Below are positions 24,379 to 37,116 of a stretch of DNA of 64,000 bases, piece after piece. The stretch covers positions 35,464,001 through 35,528,000 of the forward strand of contig JBANAY010000003.1 of the NCBI GenBank assembly GCA_037952775.1, written 5' to 3'. The number at the start of each line of letters is the position of its first letter. Positions within the stretch are counted from its first letter, which is position 1. The translations under genes were made by a program, and so were the position numbers. A model generated the notes under the pieces. It had not been told where the DNA came from, made no database searches, and saw only the letters and a list, made by a program, of their open reading frames with translations. Origin of the DNA: Clonostachys chloroleuca (taxonomy: Eukaryota > Ascomycota > Sordariomycetes > Hypocreales > Bionectriaceae).

Positions 24379-26019
24379 TCAAGTTCGATTGTGACGAATC
24401 AATTCAATCGGGTTGTCCTTCGACTCGATGCTCCAGTATTTGCATCTCTGTTGCAGGTGTCTGCTGATTTCTTGCCCGTTCCAAACCCCCTTGTGCAAAC
24501 CTCCTGGGACAGACATCCACAGGATCAGGATAATGGCAAAGACTGCCAATACGACTGGTTGCAGAACTTCAACGCCCTTTCTCTCAGCTAGAACTCCGAC
24601 AACAAATGGCAGGATAGCGGCACCGCTTCCGCCAATTGCGGCAGCGATGCCAATCGAGGCGACGTGCTCTTCGGCAGGAAGGAGTTTTGTCATAACCACA
24701 ATCGCGGCAGGGAATAATGGCCCAAGAAAGAAGCCCAGCAGAATGACACAAGCCAGTGTCACTTCAATGCTTGGAACTGCCCAATATAAAATCTCCAAGC
24801 CAATACAGAGTCCGAGGTATATGCTAATAGCTAGTTTTTCTCCGATGCGGCCAGTGATGAAACCGAGGACAACTCGGCCTACAGTCAGACCGCCCCAGAA
24901 GCAGGTCACGGCGATTCCAGCTAGCCAGCCACTCGCATGCCGTACCTTTAGCATGAATGTTGGGATCCAGCCACCAAGGCAGACCTCGACACCGACGTAT
25001 CCAAGGAGGAAGGCTGACATTAGCCAGGGAACTGGCTTACGGAGAACCTCGGCAGTACTGACAGGCCTAGCCCCTTCATCCAACCTGTGCCTCTTGCGAT
25101 ACTCGGCCCCAGTAGCGCCCCAGAAAGAGAGCAGGCCCACAATGAGCTCGAGAGCCGAAAGGCTTATCATGAGGTAGAAGAAATCGTACCACTCAAGCTG
25201 AAGCTTGGTGACCATGACTGAAGCAAGCAAAGGGGCAAGGGTGCCGCCAATGCCATAGGAGCCATGGAGCAAGCCCAGAAGCTCGTTTGTGTTGTGGAGA
25301 TTCCCAACCCAAGCATTCCATGCGCTATCATTGAGGCCGTTTCCCAAGCCGGTAAACACCATAGCAGCGGGAAGGATTCCAAAGGAAGAGGGATGCAGAG
25401 CCATTGGTACGTAACCTATCAACCGGCAAACGGAGCCAAGCAGGGAGATTCCACGCTGGCCAATAGTGATATGAATCCAGTTGTTTGCCAAGGCAGCGGT
25501 GAGGTATCCTACAAAAGGGACAACAAATAGCAATGACACTGTGGTGTAGTTGACATCGTAGTAAGGTTCTATCTGAACCAGCGCAACCTTAGCTCTGCTA
25601 TTTTGATGGGGGCTGGTCTGATTCTTAGCCACTTACATATGGAATCAGCGCCTATTAAGAGGAGAACAAGATGAAGATGCGTGTCAGTCTACTGTCTTTC
25701 AAAAATTTGATAGAGAAGATAATTGTTATGTGCCTGTGCACCTGTCTCGAAGCGAGAGCTGGCTGGCTATGCGACTTACACCAAGGCAAGCATCGTTCAT
25801 ACCCATAATCACAAATGTAAGGTTGACAGAGACGAAGCGGGTTACATTGACCTTGGGCTCGTTCCAAGATTCTTGTTTTATTGAAGAGAGGTGGCTGCCA
25901 CCACCTTGTTCGGAGAGCGAATCACCAAGGAGGGCGTCCCCCTCATCGTCGATGACCCCGCTAATGTCGTGTTTTGAATGGAATTCACGGCTACTGCCAG
26001 ATCGCTCGTTGGTGGCCAT
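24379..26019 (-). CDS. Major facilitator superfamily transporter (Bsc6-like)
   Basis: Exons 25780-26019, 25637-25651 (15 nt, ALIPY) and 24379-25572 give 482 residues. The tiny exon is needed to join MNDACLG to ALIPY and IEPYYDVNY, the family's first-loop sequence. About ten to twelve hydrophobic helices follow. The first is TFVIMGMNDACLGALIP and the last VVLAVFAIILILWMSV. The N-terminal 60 residues are polar and cytosolic. It resembles fungal MFS proteins annotated as bypass of stop codon protein 6 and sugar-type permeases; the substrate is unknown. Introns are 128 and 64 nt. No biosynthetic cluster surrounds it. Confidence 0.88.
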
Positions 26020-26776
26020 GATGTGGTCACAATGAGAATAGCCGTCGTTGGGCGGGTTGATGCCAGCTAACCTAGGTGATGTTGAGAGAAAGAAGAGTTG
26101 GTAGAATATGGCGCCTAGTTTACACCCTAAGAGGATGAACGAGATACGAGACGCTGCGCACGGTATGTGTCTTGGCGGGATCCTAGCAATATCGGAGAAG
26201 AGCATCCGACGAGTCCCAGATCAAGGGAGACTCTGCTGAGAAGAGCGATGTCGCTGGCAATATCTTTAGCGGAGATCCTGATGTTTAGTAACGTAGAAGG
26301 TAATTTAGGTCATCCTCAACTGGGTGACATTGAATTTGAGACGATGACTATGATACTGCTTACTCTCAAAACTGCAAAGGATGAGGTATTGTCGGATTAT
26401 TGAGGGCTATGATAATTATCTAGGTGATAACACACTAAAGATTATGAATTGATATCGTTCTATACTTCCTCACTAGTTCGATCATTACAGAAAATGGTTT
26501 GTTTAGAACCACCCTCAATTTAGGTAGTGTCTTATTTCTTCTGTCACCCACTTGCTCCGGGTAGGTATCTTGACACTTGGCGGAGTTCCTGTGTCATTAC
26601 ATAATCCAGCAACAACCCGACAGCGGAACGTCGACATTCATCTAACCTATAGTCGGCTTTAACCATGCTTGCGAGGCTACTATCATGATTTGAACCTGCG
26701 AGAAACTGCGGATTTTCCCACATCTCTGACGACCTAGCTCTCCTACGGTCGGCATTGGCCGAACTTGATCGTGCGG
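26020..26776. other. Divergent promoter region
   Basis: About 760 nt between the transporter start on minus and the AAA ATPase start on plus. No gene is supported. Confidence 0.5.
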
Positions 26777-29700
26777 ATGCACCTACCAGGCTCCCCGGCG
26801 CTCAGTACGGTTACCCTGACCGCGGCCGTGAGAGCGCAATGGTCCCAAACTATCCGCGGTCTCCCTGAACGGCCTAATCCCTCTTCAACAAGCTTGCGTG
26901 CTGGTGATTATCGACGACGCCGTTTCTATTCTTCTTCTCTGCCAGACCCACCTGCCTCGAACCCCCTCCCAAAGACCCAAATACTGGTTCCGATCCCAAC
27001 AACAATGGCAGGCCTCTAAGAGATACGCTCCCGGAGCAAGATGTAGAGAGCGAAGGGAGTCACAATGCCGCGGATACGCATATCGGCCGTTCAAAGAGGC
27101 ACGACCTATCACCGGCAAGGAACCGGCAAAACCGTCGTCGCGTTTCATCCGCACTTCCACCTGTCTCTCTGCCACCATCCTTTGAGTCGAACAACATTCT
27201 CTACTTTCAGTACGATAACCAACCTTACCTACCACCGGCCTTGGTTGAGGATGCGAAACATGATAAAATCTCCCGCCTTTATCCACGCACCAAAGGCGAC
27301 CGCACTGCTGGTTTCCAGAAAGCCATTGGTACCATCGAGACTTATTTCGACACTGCACTAGACCTGCTTCTCCAACGAGAGAAGCAACTTGCGCTCGACT
27401 TTCTCGACCGACCCCTCGATAACCCGTCGCACTGGGACCATCCTCGCATGATCCATCAAGTCGTCCGTACTTGGGACATGATTCTCGATGCCGCCTGGCA
27501 CCTCACCGATGCCCTGTATCCTGCACGACAGCCCGAATACATATATAAGAGCCGCCCTTTTTGGTGGTGGCATTTCTATAAAGATCTCGACCTTCACACA
27601 CAAAAGTTCCGCAACTTGACTGAGTCTCATGAACTTCCGATTCGTACTCAACTTTCTTTCGCCGAGGACCTTGATTTCTCTCTTTCACACGCTCTTGCCG
27701 ACTTTCCTGCAGAGACTTTCGAAGCTGTTACCAAAGCCATTGATCGAGAGCTTTCGGCTCTTTGTCCTCCTACATTTGACCCCAAAACGGGAAAACGACC
27801 AATACATATCATATCAACATCTGGATACGCCGGGAAGGCTATTTCCCAGGCTCTAGGGTCTCACATGGGCTGGGTCAACTGGGCCGATGTCATTCATTTG
27901 GATGCGCACGATCTTTCTTGTTTAATCGGCCAGTATTTGGGCCAAGACTGGGCATTTTCTCGAGGCCCTTTGTCTATGATAGGGTTTCGTGCGGCCGAGT
28001 ATAATGGGAAATTGACCAAGGAGGCTGAAACGACGACCAAACTGGCTGACGATGACGAGGCTGACAATGAAACGAGCATCATCAACGTGCGTACTTCAAC
28101 GTCTTCTATTGAAGATGAGCTTCAAAAAGCTAGACAGGGAAGCTATGACATCTTTAGCAAATGGGAGAATCTCAAAATTGATAAGATTCTTGACCACATC
28201 ATCCGAACAACAGAGTCAACCACGACTCCCACCAAGTCCCAAAAGAAGCTTCTCATACACATCCATGACTACGTGGAGCTAAGCATGACTTTGGAAGGCT
28301 CATATATATTGTCAAGACTCCGAGCTCTTGTGGACGCTGCCTGGCATCAAGGAAAGCAAATCGCCATTATTGGGACCTCTGCCTGCAACCAGCCTTCAGA
28401 GGAGTATCAGAATACCGTTAATGAGCTTGCAGTCGGAGATTTCGTGGTGACACGGCACATTCAACCGGACCGTGCAGAGAAGCAGACTGCAGTAGCCGCC
28501 ACAAATGCACCGTCATTCAACCTAGAGAAAACGGATATTGTCTTGGAAAATACGGCCAATATCAATCGAATGTTGTGTTCCCTTGATCCTAAATTCGCCC
28601 AATCAGCCTCAACACAGCTTGAGACCGAGAAACAGTTTAGCGCAATGGCGCTTGTTCCTAGCCCTAAAAATATCCTCAGACAGTCTATCCTTCCAGTCCC
28701 GGATGTCTACTTTCTTGCTTCGGCCTTCCGGGATGCCGAAACCCTTCACCCTGGGGCGGGAGCCGTCAACTGCCTGGATAGAATTTTCATGGGCCCTCTC
28801 AGACAGCCTCCGGGTCAAGATTTTCTTGAGCAGAAGAACTCGGACGATGCACCGGAGCAGCGTGACATGTCCAAGTCTTCAGAGGAAACAAAATTTGAGA
28901 CCCGAGTCAACCCGAAGCTGAGTGGTATGAACGAATATGAGAAGCGGATCGCTTCTGGGCTCATAAATCGGGAGAATATACGCACAACATTCAGTGATGT
29001 TCACGCGCCACCCGACATAATATCGGCTCTCAAGCTTCTCACTTCCCTAGCCTTGGTGCGCCCAGACGCCTTCTCTTACGGCGTTTTGGCACATGATAAA
29101 ATCACGGGATGTTTGCTATATGGTCCCCCGGGTACAGGGAAAACAATGCTCGCCAAAGCTGTAGCTAAAGAGAGTGGCGCCAACATGTTGGAGATCAGTG
29201 GTGCCAGCATCAACGACAAGTGGGTTGGTGAGGCCGAGAAATTAATCCGCGCAGTTTTCACACTTGCCAAGAAGCTATCGCCATGTGTTGTTTTCATCGA
29301 TGAGGCTGATGCAATGCTGGCAAACCGAAGCATGTTCAGCAACCGCCCGTCGCACCGTGAGCATATTAACCAATTCCTAAAAGAGTGGGATGGGATGGAA
29401 GAGACAAGTGCCTTCATAATGGTGGCCACGAACCGACCATTTGACCTTGACGATGCCGTCTTGCGCCGTCTACCTCGCAAGATCCTTATTGATCTACCAC
29501 TTCAGGACGACCGAGCTGCTATCCTCCACTTACTTCTGAAGGACGAGAAGCTGGAGGAAACCGTGTCGCTGGAGGAATTGGCGGAGCGAACGCCCTTTTA
29601 TTCGGGCTCTGACCTGAAAAATGTATGTGTTGCGGCCGCCATGGCTGCAGTAGAGGAAGAAAATACCGACGCAGCAGCCCACGAGGGCCCAGAGCCATAC

Positions 29701-29931
29701 AAGTATCCAGAGCGACGGACCTTACGCAGAGACCATTTTGAACGCGCCATCAAGCAGGTTCCTGCTAGCATCAGCGAAGATATGCCATCCCTGCGGATGA
29801 TTAGGAACTTCGACGAAGAGTATGGAAACAAAAGAAAATCTGGCGGCAAGAAAAGCATGGGCTTTGGCCATGTGGCCGTCGGGAAAAAGGTTGACGCCCA
29901 GGCAGCAAGGGTCCGACAACGGGGCTTCTGA
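26777..29931 (+). CDS. AAA ATPase with mitochondrial-type presequence (one frameshift)
   Basis: The main frame carries a single AAA module. Walker A GPPGTGKT lies near residue 784 and Walker B VVFIDEADAM near 838, with an arginine-finger region LRRLPRKI near 896. Around them GASINDKWVGEAEKLIRAVF resembles Msp1/ATAD1-type and related fungal mitochondrial AAA proteins. No ATG exists in this frame before 27448. The frame from ATG 26777 begins MHLPGSPALSTVTLTAAVRA and contains RRRRFYSSSL, a good mitochondrial presequence. It joins the main frame exactly if the CCCCC at 26962-26966 had six C. The reconstructed length is 1051 residues with no intron. The 5' end as sequenced is therefore broken, most likely by an assembly error. 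Function is probably in mitochondrial protein quality control, an inference from the family. Confidence 0.85.
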
Positions 29932-30274
29932 CATTGTTCGAGCCTACAGACCTATGTATAAAGATGGAGAGTTGGATCAATAAATCAAGAAGAAGAAAAT
30001 ACTGTATATATACTAGTATCCTGTGGATCTTGTAACAATAACTAGGTGTATTATCTAGCTCTCACTTGATATTGTGAGAATATTATTAGATTCTTGAGGG
30101 CCAACAATAATATTAAGAAGCAATTCACTGAGTATAGTTTGCCAGCATTTTGCGATGAATATGTTGATCCCTAACTCTACACATAAGTGAAGGCTACCAA
30201 AGCTTAGCCATTGGCTGGCCCTGCAATCAGGAACTTGCGGTGCCTTGATTCATATTCAACAGATTGTTATTACC
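29932..30274. other. Convergent 3' region
   Basis: About 340 nt of AT-rich sequence between the stop codons of the AAA and Cia1 genes. Nothing coding is seen. Confidence 0.5.
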
Positions 30275-31546
30275 TCAATCTACAGCTACCTGCCAGGGTC
30301 GCACAACTCCATCATCACCAGTCGTGATCAACATTTCCTCCACACCTCGTTTATCTGCCTCGATGCCTGAATCCCACCGACGACACCACGCGACATGATT
30401 CACTTCATACGGCCCATGAGCATTCTCATGGCTATCTAGTAGCGTCCATGAACAATCCTCCTCCTCCTTGTACAATGCTAACACACCATCACTGCCCGTG
30501 CTGGCGATAAGACCAGTAACGGGGGACCATGCAGCAGAGTAGACATCACTGGAGTGGACTTTGGGCAGTGTGGCGGTACAAACCCATTCCTCGCGCAGCG
30601 ATTGGCGCATAGTGTTGGGGATCCCCCCGAGGGGGTTGCGCGTTCGTGCCTGTGCAGTGCCGGATTGCTCTGCATCATCATCATCCCCCTCTCCCTGCTG
30701 GGTGAGCGTCCAAACGCGCAACGTCCCATCAGCCGAGTATGAGAGTAGCCGGGGGAACTTGTTCCCTTTCCGCGGCTTCCCCTCCCACTCAACGCCCCAA
30801 ACTGTGCCTTCGTGCCCCTCGAGAACCGCTACACAGACCCATTCCGCATCGCCATCTTCCCTCCAGACCCTCAGGGTGTTATCGTAGCTAGCAGAGGCCA
30901 GAACATCATGGCCGTAGGTGTTGGGCCGTGAGCGGCCGGGAACGTCGGGACACCAGGCAAGAGACTTGACATCGCCCTCGTGCTCGTTCAGGACGGCAAT
31001 AGTCTCCCACTCGTCATCGGCCTCGGAGGCGCCAATGTCCTCCCAGATCCACACGGATTTGTCGCGAGAGCAGGTGGCGAGCTGAGCACCAGAAGGGCTG
31101 AAGGCGCACGTCTTGATTTCCGAGTCGTGCCCCTCGAGGACGAGAGTAAACTCCCAGTCCTTGTCGCCCTTATCGGAGTCACCGTCTTTGCCTGTGACCT
31201 CGACCTCGAGGCCCGATGACGACGAAGCCGCCGCCGCCTCGTCCTCCCAGCGCCAAAGGCCGGCCGTGGAGTCGAAACTGCCCGTCACAAGACACAGTTT
31301 GTGGGGAGGCAGGTTTGGTTTCCAGGCAGCAGAACGAACCGATCGTGTGTGGCCGCCGGTCAGATTGCTGTGTGACGAGAGGGTCGTGAGGGAGAAGACT
31401 GTGACGGACTTTGCGTGGACTGTGGCAAGAAGAGGCAGAGTGGGATGCGGCGCTGAGAACCAGGCTCGTTCGTGGAGATCTGGACGAAGGGGTGGAAGCG
31501 CGACCAAACGCTGTGCCTTCGTTGTCGCCGACGCCGAGGTCGGCAT
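30275..31546 (-). CDS. CIA1: Cytosolic iron-sulfur assembly WD40 protein Cia1
   Basis: A single exon encodes 423 residues built of WD40 repeats. Examples are GHTRSVRSAAWKP, GHDSEIKTCAFSPSGAQLAT, CSRDKSVWIWED, HEGDVKSLAWCP, ASASYDNTLRVW, GHEGTVWGVEW and SADGTLRVWTL, closing with TTGDDGVVRPWQVA. The order and the acidic inserts fit fungal Cia1 (human CIAO1), a seven-bladed propeller. It is part of the targeting complex that delivers Fe-S clusters to cytosolic and nuclear enzymes. The start ATG at 31546 gives the family N-terminus. A six-G coding run (GGG GGG, Gly-Gly) is correctly in frame here, in contrast to the broken five-base runs elsewhere. Confidence 0.92.
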   Translation of the reverse strand: MPTSASATTKAQRLVALPPLRPDLHERAWFSAPHPTLPLLATVHAKSVTVFSLTTLSSHSNLTGGHTRSVRSAAWKPNLPPHKLCLVTGSFDSTAGLWRWEDEAAAASSSSGLEVEVTGKDGDSDKGDKDWEFTLVLEGHDSEIKTCAFSPSGAQLATCSRDKSVWIWEDIGASEADDEWETIAVLNEHEGDVKSLAWCPDVPGRSRPNTYGHDVLASASYDNTLRVWREDGDAEWVCVAVLEGHEGTVWGVEWEGKPRKGNKFPRLLSYSADGTLRVWTLTQQGEGDDDDAEQSGTAQARTRNPLGGIPNTMRQSLREEWVCTATLPKVHSSDVYSAAWSPVTGLIASTGSDGVLALYKEEEDCSWTLLDSHENAHGPYEVNHVAWCRRWDSGIEADKRGVEEMLITTGDDGVVRPWQVAVD

Positions 31547-34276
31547 GTTTGATCGATCGGTCGCGGGGTAGATTTCTGATTAATTTGTCGGGTCGGGCGC
31601 TGTCTGTAGAACGGAAGAAGTTTAGTCGCGCCGAGTAAGGTCCTTAGAAAATAAATTCAATCGCAGGGAACAGTATTAAGTTGAAGAGAAGGATCTCTCG
31701 CAACAATTCGAGTTGAGGAAAAAAACCATTGGGGTAGAAGCGTAGTAGCTGCTAACAATTTATGTCGATAGCTTATCCCACTTGCCCACTACGACCCCTC
31801 ATCGCTCGAGGCTGGCAACATAACATGCGCCAAAAAGAACATCAGATTAGAAAAACCACCGAGGATGTTAGTAAATCAATTTCATTGTTTCTAGTCAAAA
31901 AATTGTCTTCGATACAAAAGTTGACATGCGCTGGGTGGTTCAAGTAACCACAGTCCAATAGAATCTAGAGAAGTACCTACAGTAAGGCAGACAATAATCA
32001 CTAGTAGATACCTCATCCCCCTGGTGCAATTGGAAATGGCCCAATATAATCAATACGAAATACTTTGGGTGGCTCAATGATTGAGACTGGTTAATTGGGA
32101 GCCTCCGGCTACCTAGGGCCGTAGTTGGCACATTTCAAGCAGTCAGCAGTATACTCATGGCATCTCGGGTCCCGAATTTGATAGAAAATAATCTTATATA
32201 TTTTGCATTATTGAGAAATTCTTGCACAGTATTGTGTGTTATAATTACACGATAGGAATCAATAATTTATAACGCCCACTATTATTCTATCGGGGTGACT
32301 TTGTGGTGTTTGTGTTTCTCACAGTCACATGAGTACTCGGTAGATCCAGGCTCTCAGCAAACAAATCCTCAGCAGTTGAAGTTTTCAGCAGATGTTTTTA
32401 AGAGCAGCATCAATTAAATTTCAGATGTGTTCTTCTATAGCCGATGTAACTGTTCCCGTTGTGTGCTTCACATCTTTGATCCCTCTCACGGCACTTTCTG
32501 TCTCCTTTTCCAGGTCTACATTCGTTTAACAGTGGCCTTGACGGTTGTTCATCCTCCATACAATCCCATGCGGGGAGAACTCCCGCGCTTCATCCTCCAA
32601 AGTTTGTAATTTAACAGGCTTCTCCCCATATAGCACCTTAATGACAATGATTTTAACTAAAGAAGATTGCCTGAGGAACGCCTTATACGGTTAGTGATTT
32701 GTAACGCTTTTGCTGGCTGATATACCCATTCTATAATATAGTATGACCAAATATACTGGCACGATGTTTCTTTGGCTGTTTTCGTGTCGTGAGTTGGTCG
32801 CTTGCCTGTCCTTTCATCGTGGCTTTTTCAATCGTTCAGAGGATACGATGCAGAACGCTTGATGCTGCAGACTTCAAGATTTTTGCTCGTGGTATGCTCA
32901 GAATTCATACTAGCAAGCAGGTGCAAAATAATATTCAGTCAACTCTTTGGTGCACAGCTATTGTGGCATTGTGAGCGAGCACCCGTAACTGCCTAGTAGA
33001 CGTGTCGAGTCCATCTAGAAACCGCTTTGCTGGTTCTGAGGATAGCCGCCACAACACCCACAACAACAAAGCTGGAGCCTCTTTTCCTCCTTTCCTTCGA
33101 CATCCAAGTTGATATGAGCAGTAAATGCAACATCCCCCCTCAAAATTTAGATGGCTACGCAAAAACTGAGTGGCATAGGTCCACGAATTAAATTCGCTCG
33201 CTAATGGGTGTTACCTCCCTTAATCTATTCGGAATAACTGGTAATAAAAATGCTCCTCACTCTCTCCTAGCCAGTGCCACCAAGGCATAAAGCACTTGCT
33301 AGGTAGGTCTTCGACTACAACGTGGAAGAATATTATTTTTGGCTGCCTAAATAATGACGCATATGTCACAGGTCTCTCTTTAGAAGACACCGCATCATAC
33401 TAGTGGAGTCCAGGGTAGGCATATTGGTCTCAAGTAAGGCAGACAGCGTGAAATAAGTCAGGTCATCAAAATCACCAACATTTAATTTCGATATACACAT
33501 ACAAATACCAAAAAATGGGTTTCAATATGGGAACTCTTGTATGCAATATTGCCAAACAAATAACACTAGGCCCATAGCTTCTATATTAGAACAAGAGTAG
33601 CCTAAATTTTTTCCCAGCCATTTGACACATTCATTACCCAAGGTATAGGTTAAGCTGCTCTTGATGGCACTAATGACGTAGAATGAATGGAGTTTCGCTT
33701 GACATTATGTGTAGACTTTGTTTTTTATCACAGGGAGGTTCTTTATTTATTTTTGATATTCTGTCTGCATTATGCAGCATTGTTCTTAGTTTTAAAGCAG
33801 ACTCCATTATTCCGTGCATCACCTTGTATAGGTAGGCTGGGACTGAGGTGTGTTTTATCACCCCAGCAGGTACCTAGGTAGGTACCAACTTTCACGGGCT
33901 TTCTCAGGTGGGAGTGCTAAATTATTCCTGGTCCACAGGTAAGAAAGCCTTGGCCTCTCAACCTCATGCCTCCCTTCTTGTTTCTTACTATTACTCCAGC
34001 TGTCACCATTCCCAGCCCAACGCTCTTCATAGATATCACTCCGCGAAAGCCCACACTCCTCGTGTACCAGGAATTTTCCCCTTTCCTCGCCGAGGTGGAG
34101 TGGTCTAGAGCGTTCGTACAAACCTAACGTCGCGTGCGTGTTCTTTGCCATATAGCTATTGTGATGCGTATTACCTATTAGGCCAACGCCACCAGGCAGC
34201 CAGGAGATAGCCGGCTAGCTACTCCAATCTATTCCAATCCGTCGCCAACCGTCCGCTTTGCTCGCTTCATCTCAAC
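31547..34276. other. Gene-poor stretch of 2.7 kb
   Basis: Moderately AT-rich DNA with only short overlapping frames and no domain I recognise. It includes the promoters of Cia1 (minus) and Tfb1 (plus). A compact cluster of TAGGTACC-like words lies at 33868-33890. A decayed element is possible but not recognisable. Confidence 0.45.
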
Positions 34277-36297
34277 ATGGACATCCCGGCCGGGCGAACG
34301 TTGTTCAAAAAGAAGGAAGGCATCCTCACACTGACCCCCGATCAGAAGACCGTCACATGGACTCCCAATTCGGGCGGGCCAGCAACGGTGTCGCTTCCTG
34401 TTGCAAATATTACAAGTAGATGCTCAACCCCATGATTGAAGCAAGCGTTTGTAGGACACTCCTAGCTAACGTGTTTCCTCCAAAAGGTCTGCAGCAAACT
34501 CCGGATAGCTCCCCAAAGGTGATGCTCAAGATCGTAGAGACTGCATCTGAAGGGGCTGATCCAGTTGCTTATCTATTTCATTTCAACACACCGGAGGCTA
34601 AATCTGAAGCCCAGGCTGTGAAGGACCTCCTTTCACGCATCTTTGTCGAACTTCGAAGCAATGATCCAGGCATTCCCAGGCCAGCTGTGTCGGCAGCAGG
34701 GACACCTTCAGCCCAAAATGGACAAGCTAGCAAAGGCGGCACGCCTGCATCTATGGCTCTTGGAAGCGCTACGACTCCTCAGCCGGCGGCGGCACACTGG
34801 TTCGATGATAGCCAGCTGAAGAATGACATCGAGCTCCAGATGTCTCTGATGAAAAAGGATAAGAGCCTTCACAGGACATACATGGAGGCCATGTCAACAA
34901 AGCCAGATTCTATTTCCAGCGCCGCTTTCAACACGCAATTCTGGTCCACCCGCATAAATCTCTTGCGATCCCATGGCATTGAAAAGCATCAAAAGAAGGG
35001 TGCATATAACGTCCTGTCGACTGTTAAGCCTCGGACCGTGGATGGTGAGCTGAAGCTCAACATAAGTCTTGAGCAAGTACAGATGATATTCGCCCAACAC
35101 CCGCTTGTAAAACGGATTTACAATGAAAATGTACCCAAGCTCTCTGAGGCTCAGTTCTGGTCTCGGTTCTTTCTCAGCCGGCTATCTAAGAAGCTACGAG
35201 GTGAAAGGGTGACAGACAGCGACCCTCCCGACGCGCTGTTTGATAAATACGATGCAAACGACAACACACAGGCGATTCAGAGCAAGATCATGGCCCAGAG
35301 CGTGCCCCATATTATAGATATCGAGGGCAATGAGGAGAATCAGGGAGGTGTCAAGAGTGGCAATGCTAAAGATGTGGAGATGCGTCCACGAGCAAATATT
35401 CCAATCGTCAAGACATTGAACAGCCTCAGCGAGAAGATAATGGCAAACGTGGCACCGTCGGACAACATTGATGACGCAAACGTCTCAGGATACTCATACC
35501 GCCAACTTGCACTCCGCGATCTAAGAGGAGACGAGAAGGAGCACCGCATCATTTTGAACGTCACTGAGCAAACCCAATTCTTTTCAAAGCGAGAAGCCGC
35601 TCCTTCAGCCAACGCGCAGGCGTTTGCGAAGCAGAATCCCATGGATGTCCTTTTTGAGATACAGGGTGATCTAGAGACTCTGGACGATGACGGGGCTGGG
35701 GGCATTGATATCCACGCCACTATTGGTTACAACGAGGATAGTGATAGTGATGAGGAAGAAAATGCAGCTCGTGCACGGCGTCCTCATGTAGGATCGCGAT
35801 CTGTTATCCGAGCTGCGGAGAAGGAAATTCTTCAAGGCATTAGCCAGCAACGCTCCCAGAAATACGGCCATGCTGGTGACTCGACCACGCCCATGGGGCT
35901 ATCATCTCAAATAGCCGAGAAATGCGCGTTGACTCACGCGACGACGATTGAATTTCTTCATCAATTCTGGACAGCATTCCTCTCTGGCGACCCAGATCGT
36001 GCAGCCGAACTCCAATACCTTGCGGAATCCTTGAGTAATTCGGCCGCCCGTATCTCTGCCGTAGCCGATGAGGCCACACAAGAACGGGAGGAGACTATCA
36101 AACGACGGAAGCAAGAGATAAGAGATCACTACGAGCGAACGGGCAAGAAGATTCGCTGGAAATCCGATATGGTTGGCGGTGGGCGGGATGCTGTCCTCAA
36201 GTTGATGCAGCCGACACTGGATGCTCTCGAGAAAGCCAAGTCAGATTATGCCCGAGCTCTTGCCGCAGAGGGGATAAAAACTACTACTGAGAATTAA
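34277..36297 (+). CDS. tfb1: TFIIH core subunit Tfb1 (p62)
   Basis: Exons 34277-34415 and 34487-36297 (71-nt intron with an AGCTAAC branch site) give 649 residues. The N-terminal PH-like domain (residues 1 to about 120) opens MDIPAGRTLFKKKEGILTLT. Two BSD domains follow: SAAFNTQFWSTRINLL near residue 193, and LSEAQFWSRFFLSRL near 265. The C-terminal part has an acidic patch (NEDSDSDEEEN) and helices before the end. Tfb1 is a structural subunit of TFIIH for RNA polymerase II initiation and nucleotide excision repair, and its PH domain binds acidic activators and repair factors. The length is normal and the frame intact. Confidence 0.94.
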
Positions 36298-37116
36298 CCA
36301 ATTTGGATTGAATCGCTGCGTGCCTTGAGTATAAGTTGGTAGTGTGTTTCATGATTATATACAACATAATAAGTTGCAGCTTCTTCAGAGAGATCCGGCA
36401 TACTGGCTATAGGCTAAAAATAAGCCGAGCGATGGTTGAGTGCCTCAAATTCAATGTTATCTTGTTGATCACTCATTGTGATCCTGCGAGCCGAATCTTC
36501 GGACTGAGTCAAGTAGTGCCCTGGAACTAATGGAGTGGAAGAATTGGCTCGTGATACCATCATGCCTTTGTATAGTATGTAGCTTATGTGACGCCCAATA
36601 GCTGGTAGTAATTCTGCTCTAGTCGTTGGAACTATGATATACTATACTATACTAATCTAAAATATGCCATTATTGAGATGGCGACAGTGATCAGACAGTT
36701 GCTCAAAGAAATCGAGTTGCTGAAATCAGTGAGAAACAAGCGAGATGCTGAACTCGCGGACCTGGAGCAGGAGAATGAGCGATTTAAAAACCGAATGGAA
36801 CATATCGACAAGTCAGAGGAGAATTTTATTCTCTTCAGTTGACATTGTTTAGCGATGGACCTCTATTATACATTACAATGATCTTGCCACACTGTATCAA
36901 GCATGGTATTCCCTCATCGTGATTTCTGTGACGCTTGGGTGAAGATCCTACCCCCCAGGCTCTGATATAAGCACCTGTTCTTGTCGTAGGATCATCACTG
37001 TTGCTAATCATCATCATCATCATCATTCCTCTATTTAACAGTCCTCAGGAAGTAGCTGAAACCTCCGTTCACCCGCCCCCTTCTCAACCACATGATCCGT
37101 ACCGTGTGGCTATTGC
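36298..37116. other. Convergent region with a small ORF
   Basis: This is the 3' side of both Tfb1 and the unknown minus-strand gene. Besides the ORF at 36678-36842 it has a CAT/ATC trinucleotide repeat at about 37003-37026. No other gene is seen. Confidence 0.45.
36678..36842 (+). CDS. Candidate 54-residue coiled-coil ORF
   Basis: The ORF starts MATVIRQLLKEIELLKSVRN and has leucines and charged residues spaced as in a coiled coil, with a second block DLEQENERFKNRM. Lys, Glu and Arg dominate. It could be a short gene or the remnant of one; no promoter or intron evidence was found. Function unknown. Confidence 0.3.
   Translation: MATVIRQLLKEIELLKSVRNKRDAELADLEQENERFKNRMEHIDKSEENFILFS

Noticed and set aside
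24413..25177. 254-residue open frame on plus opposite the transporter
   Set aside because: Antisense to a clear membrane-protein gene; Thr/Pro/Arg-rich with no domain.
26660..26770. tRNA-like GGTTCAAATC word on minus
   Set aside because: The flanking bases do not form the required arm stems or an acceptor stem.
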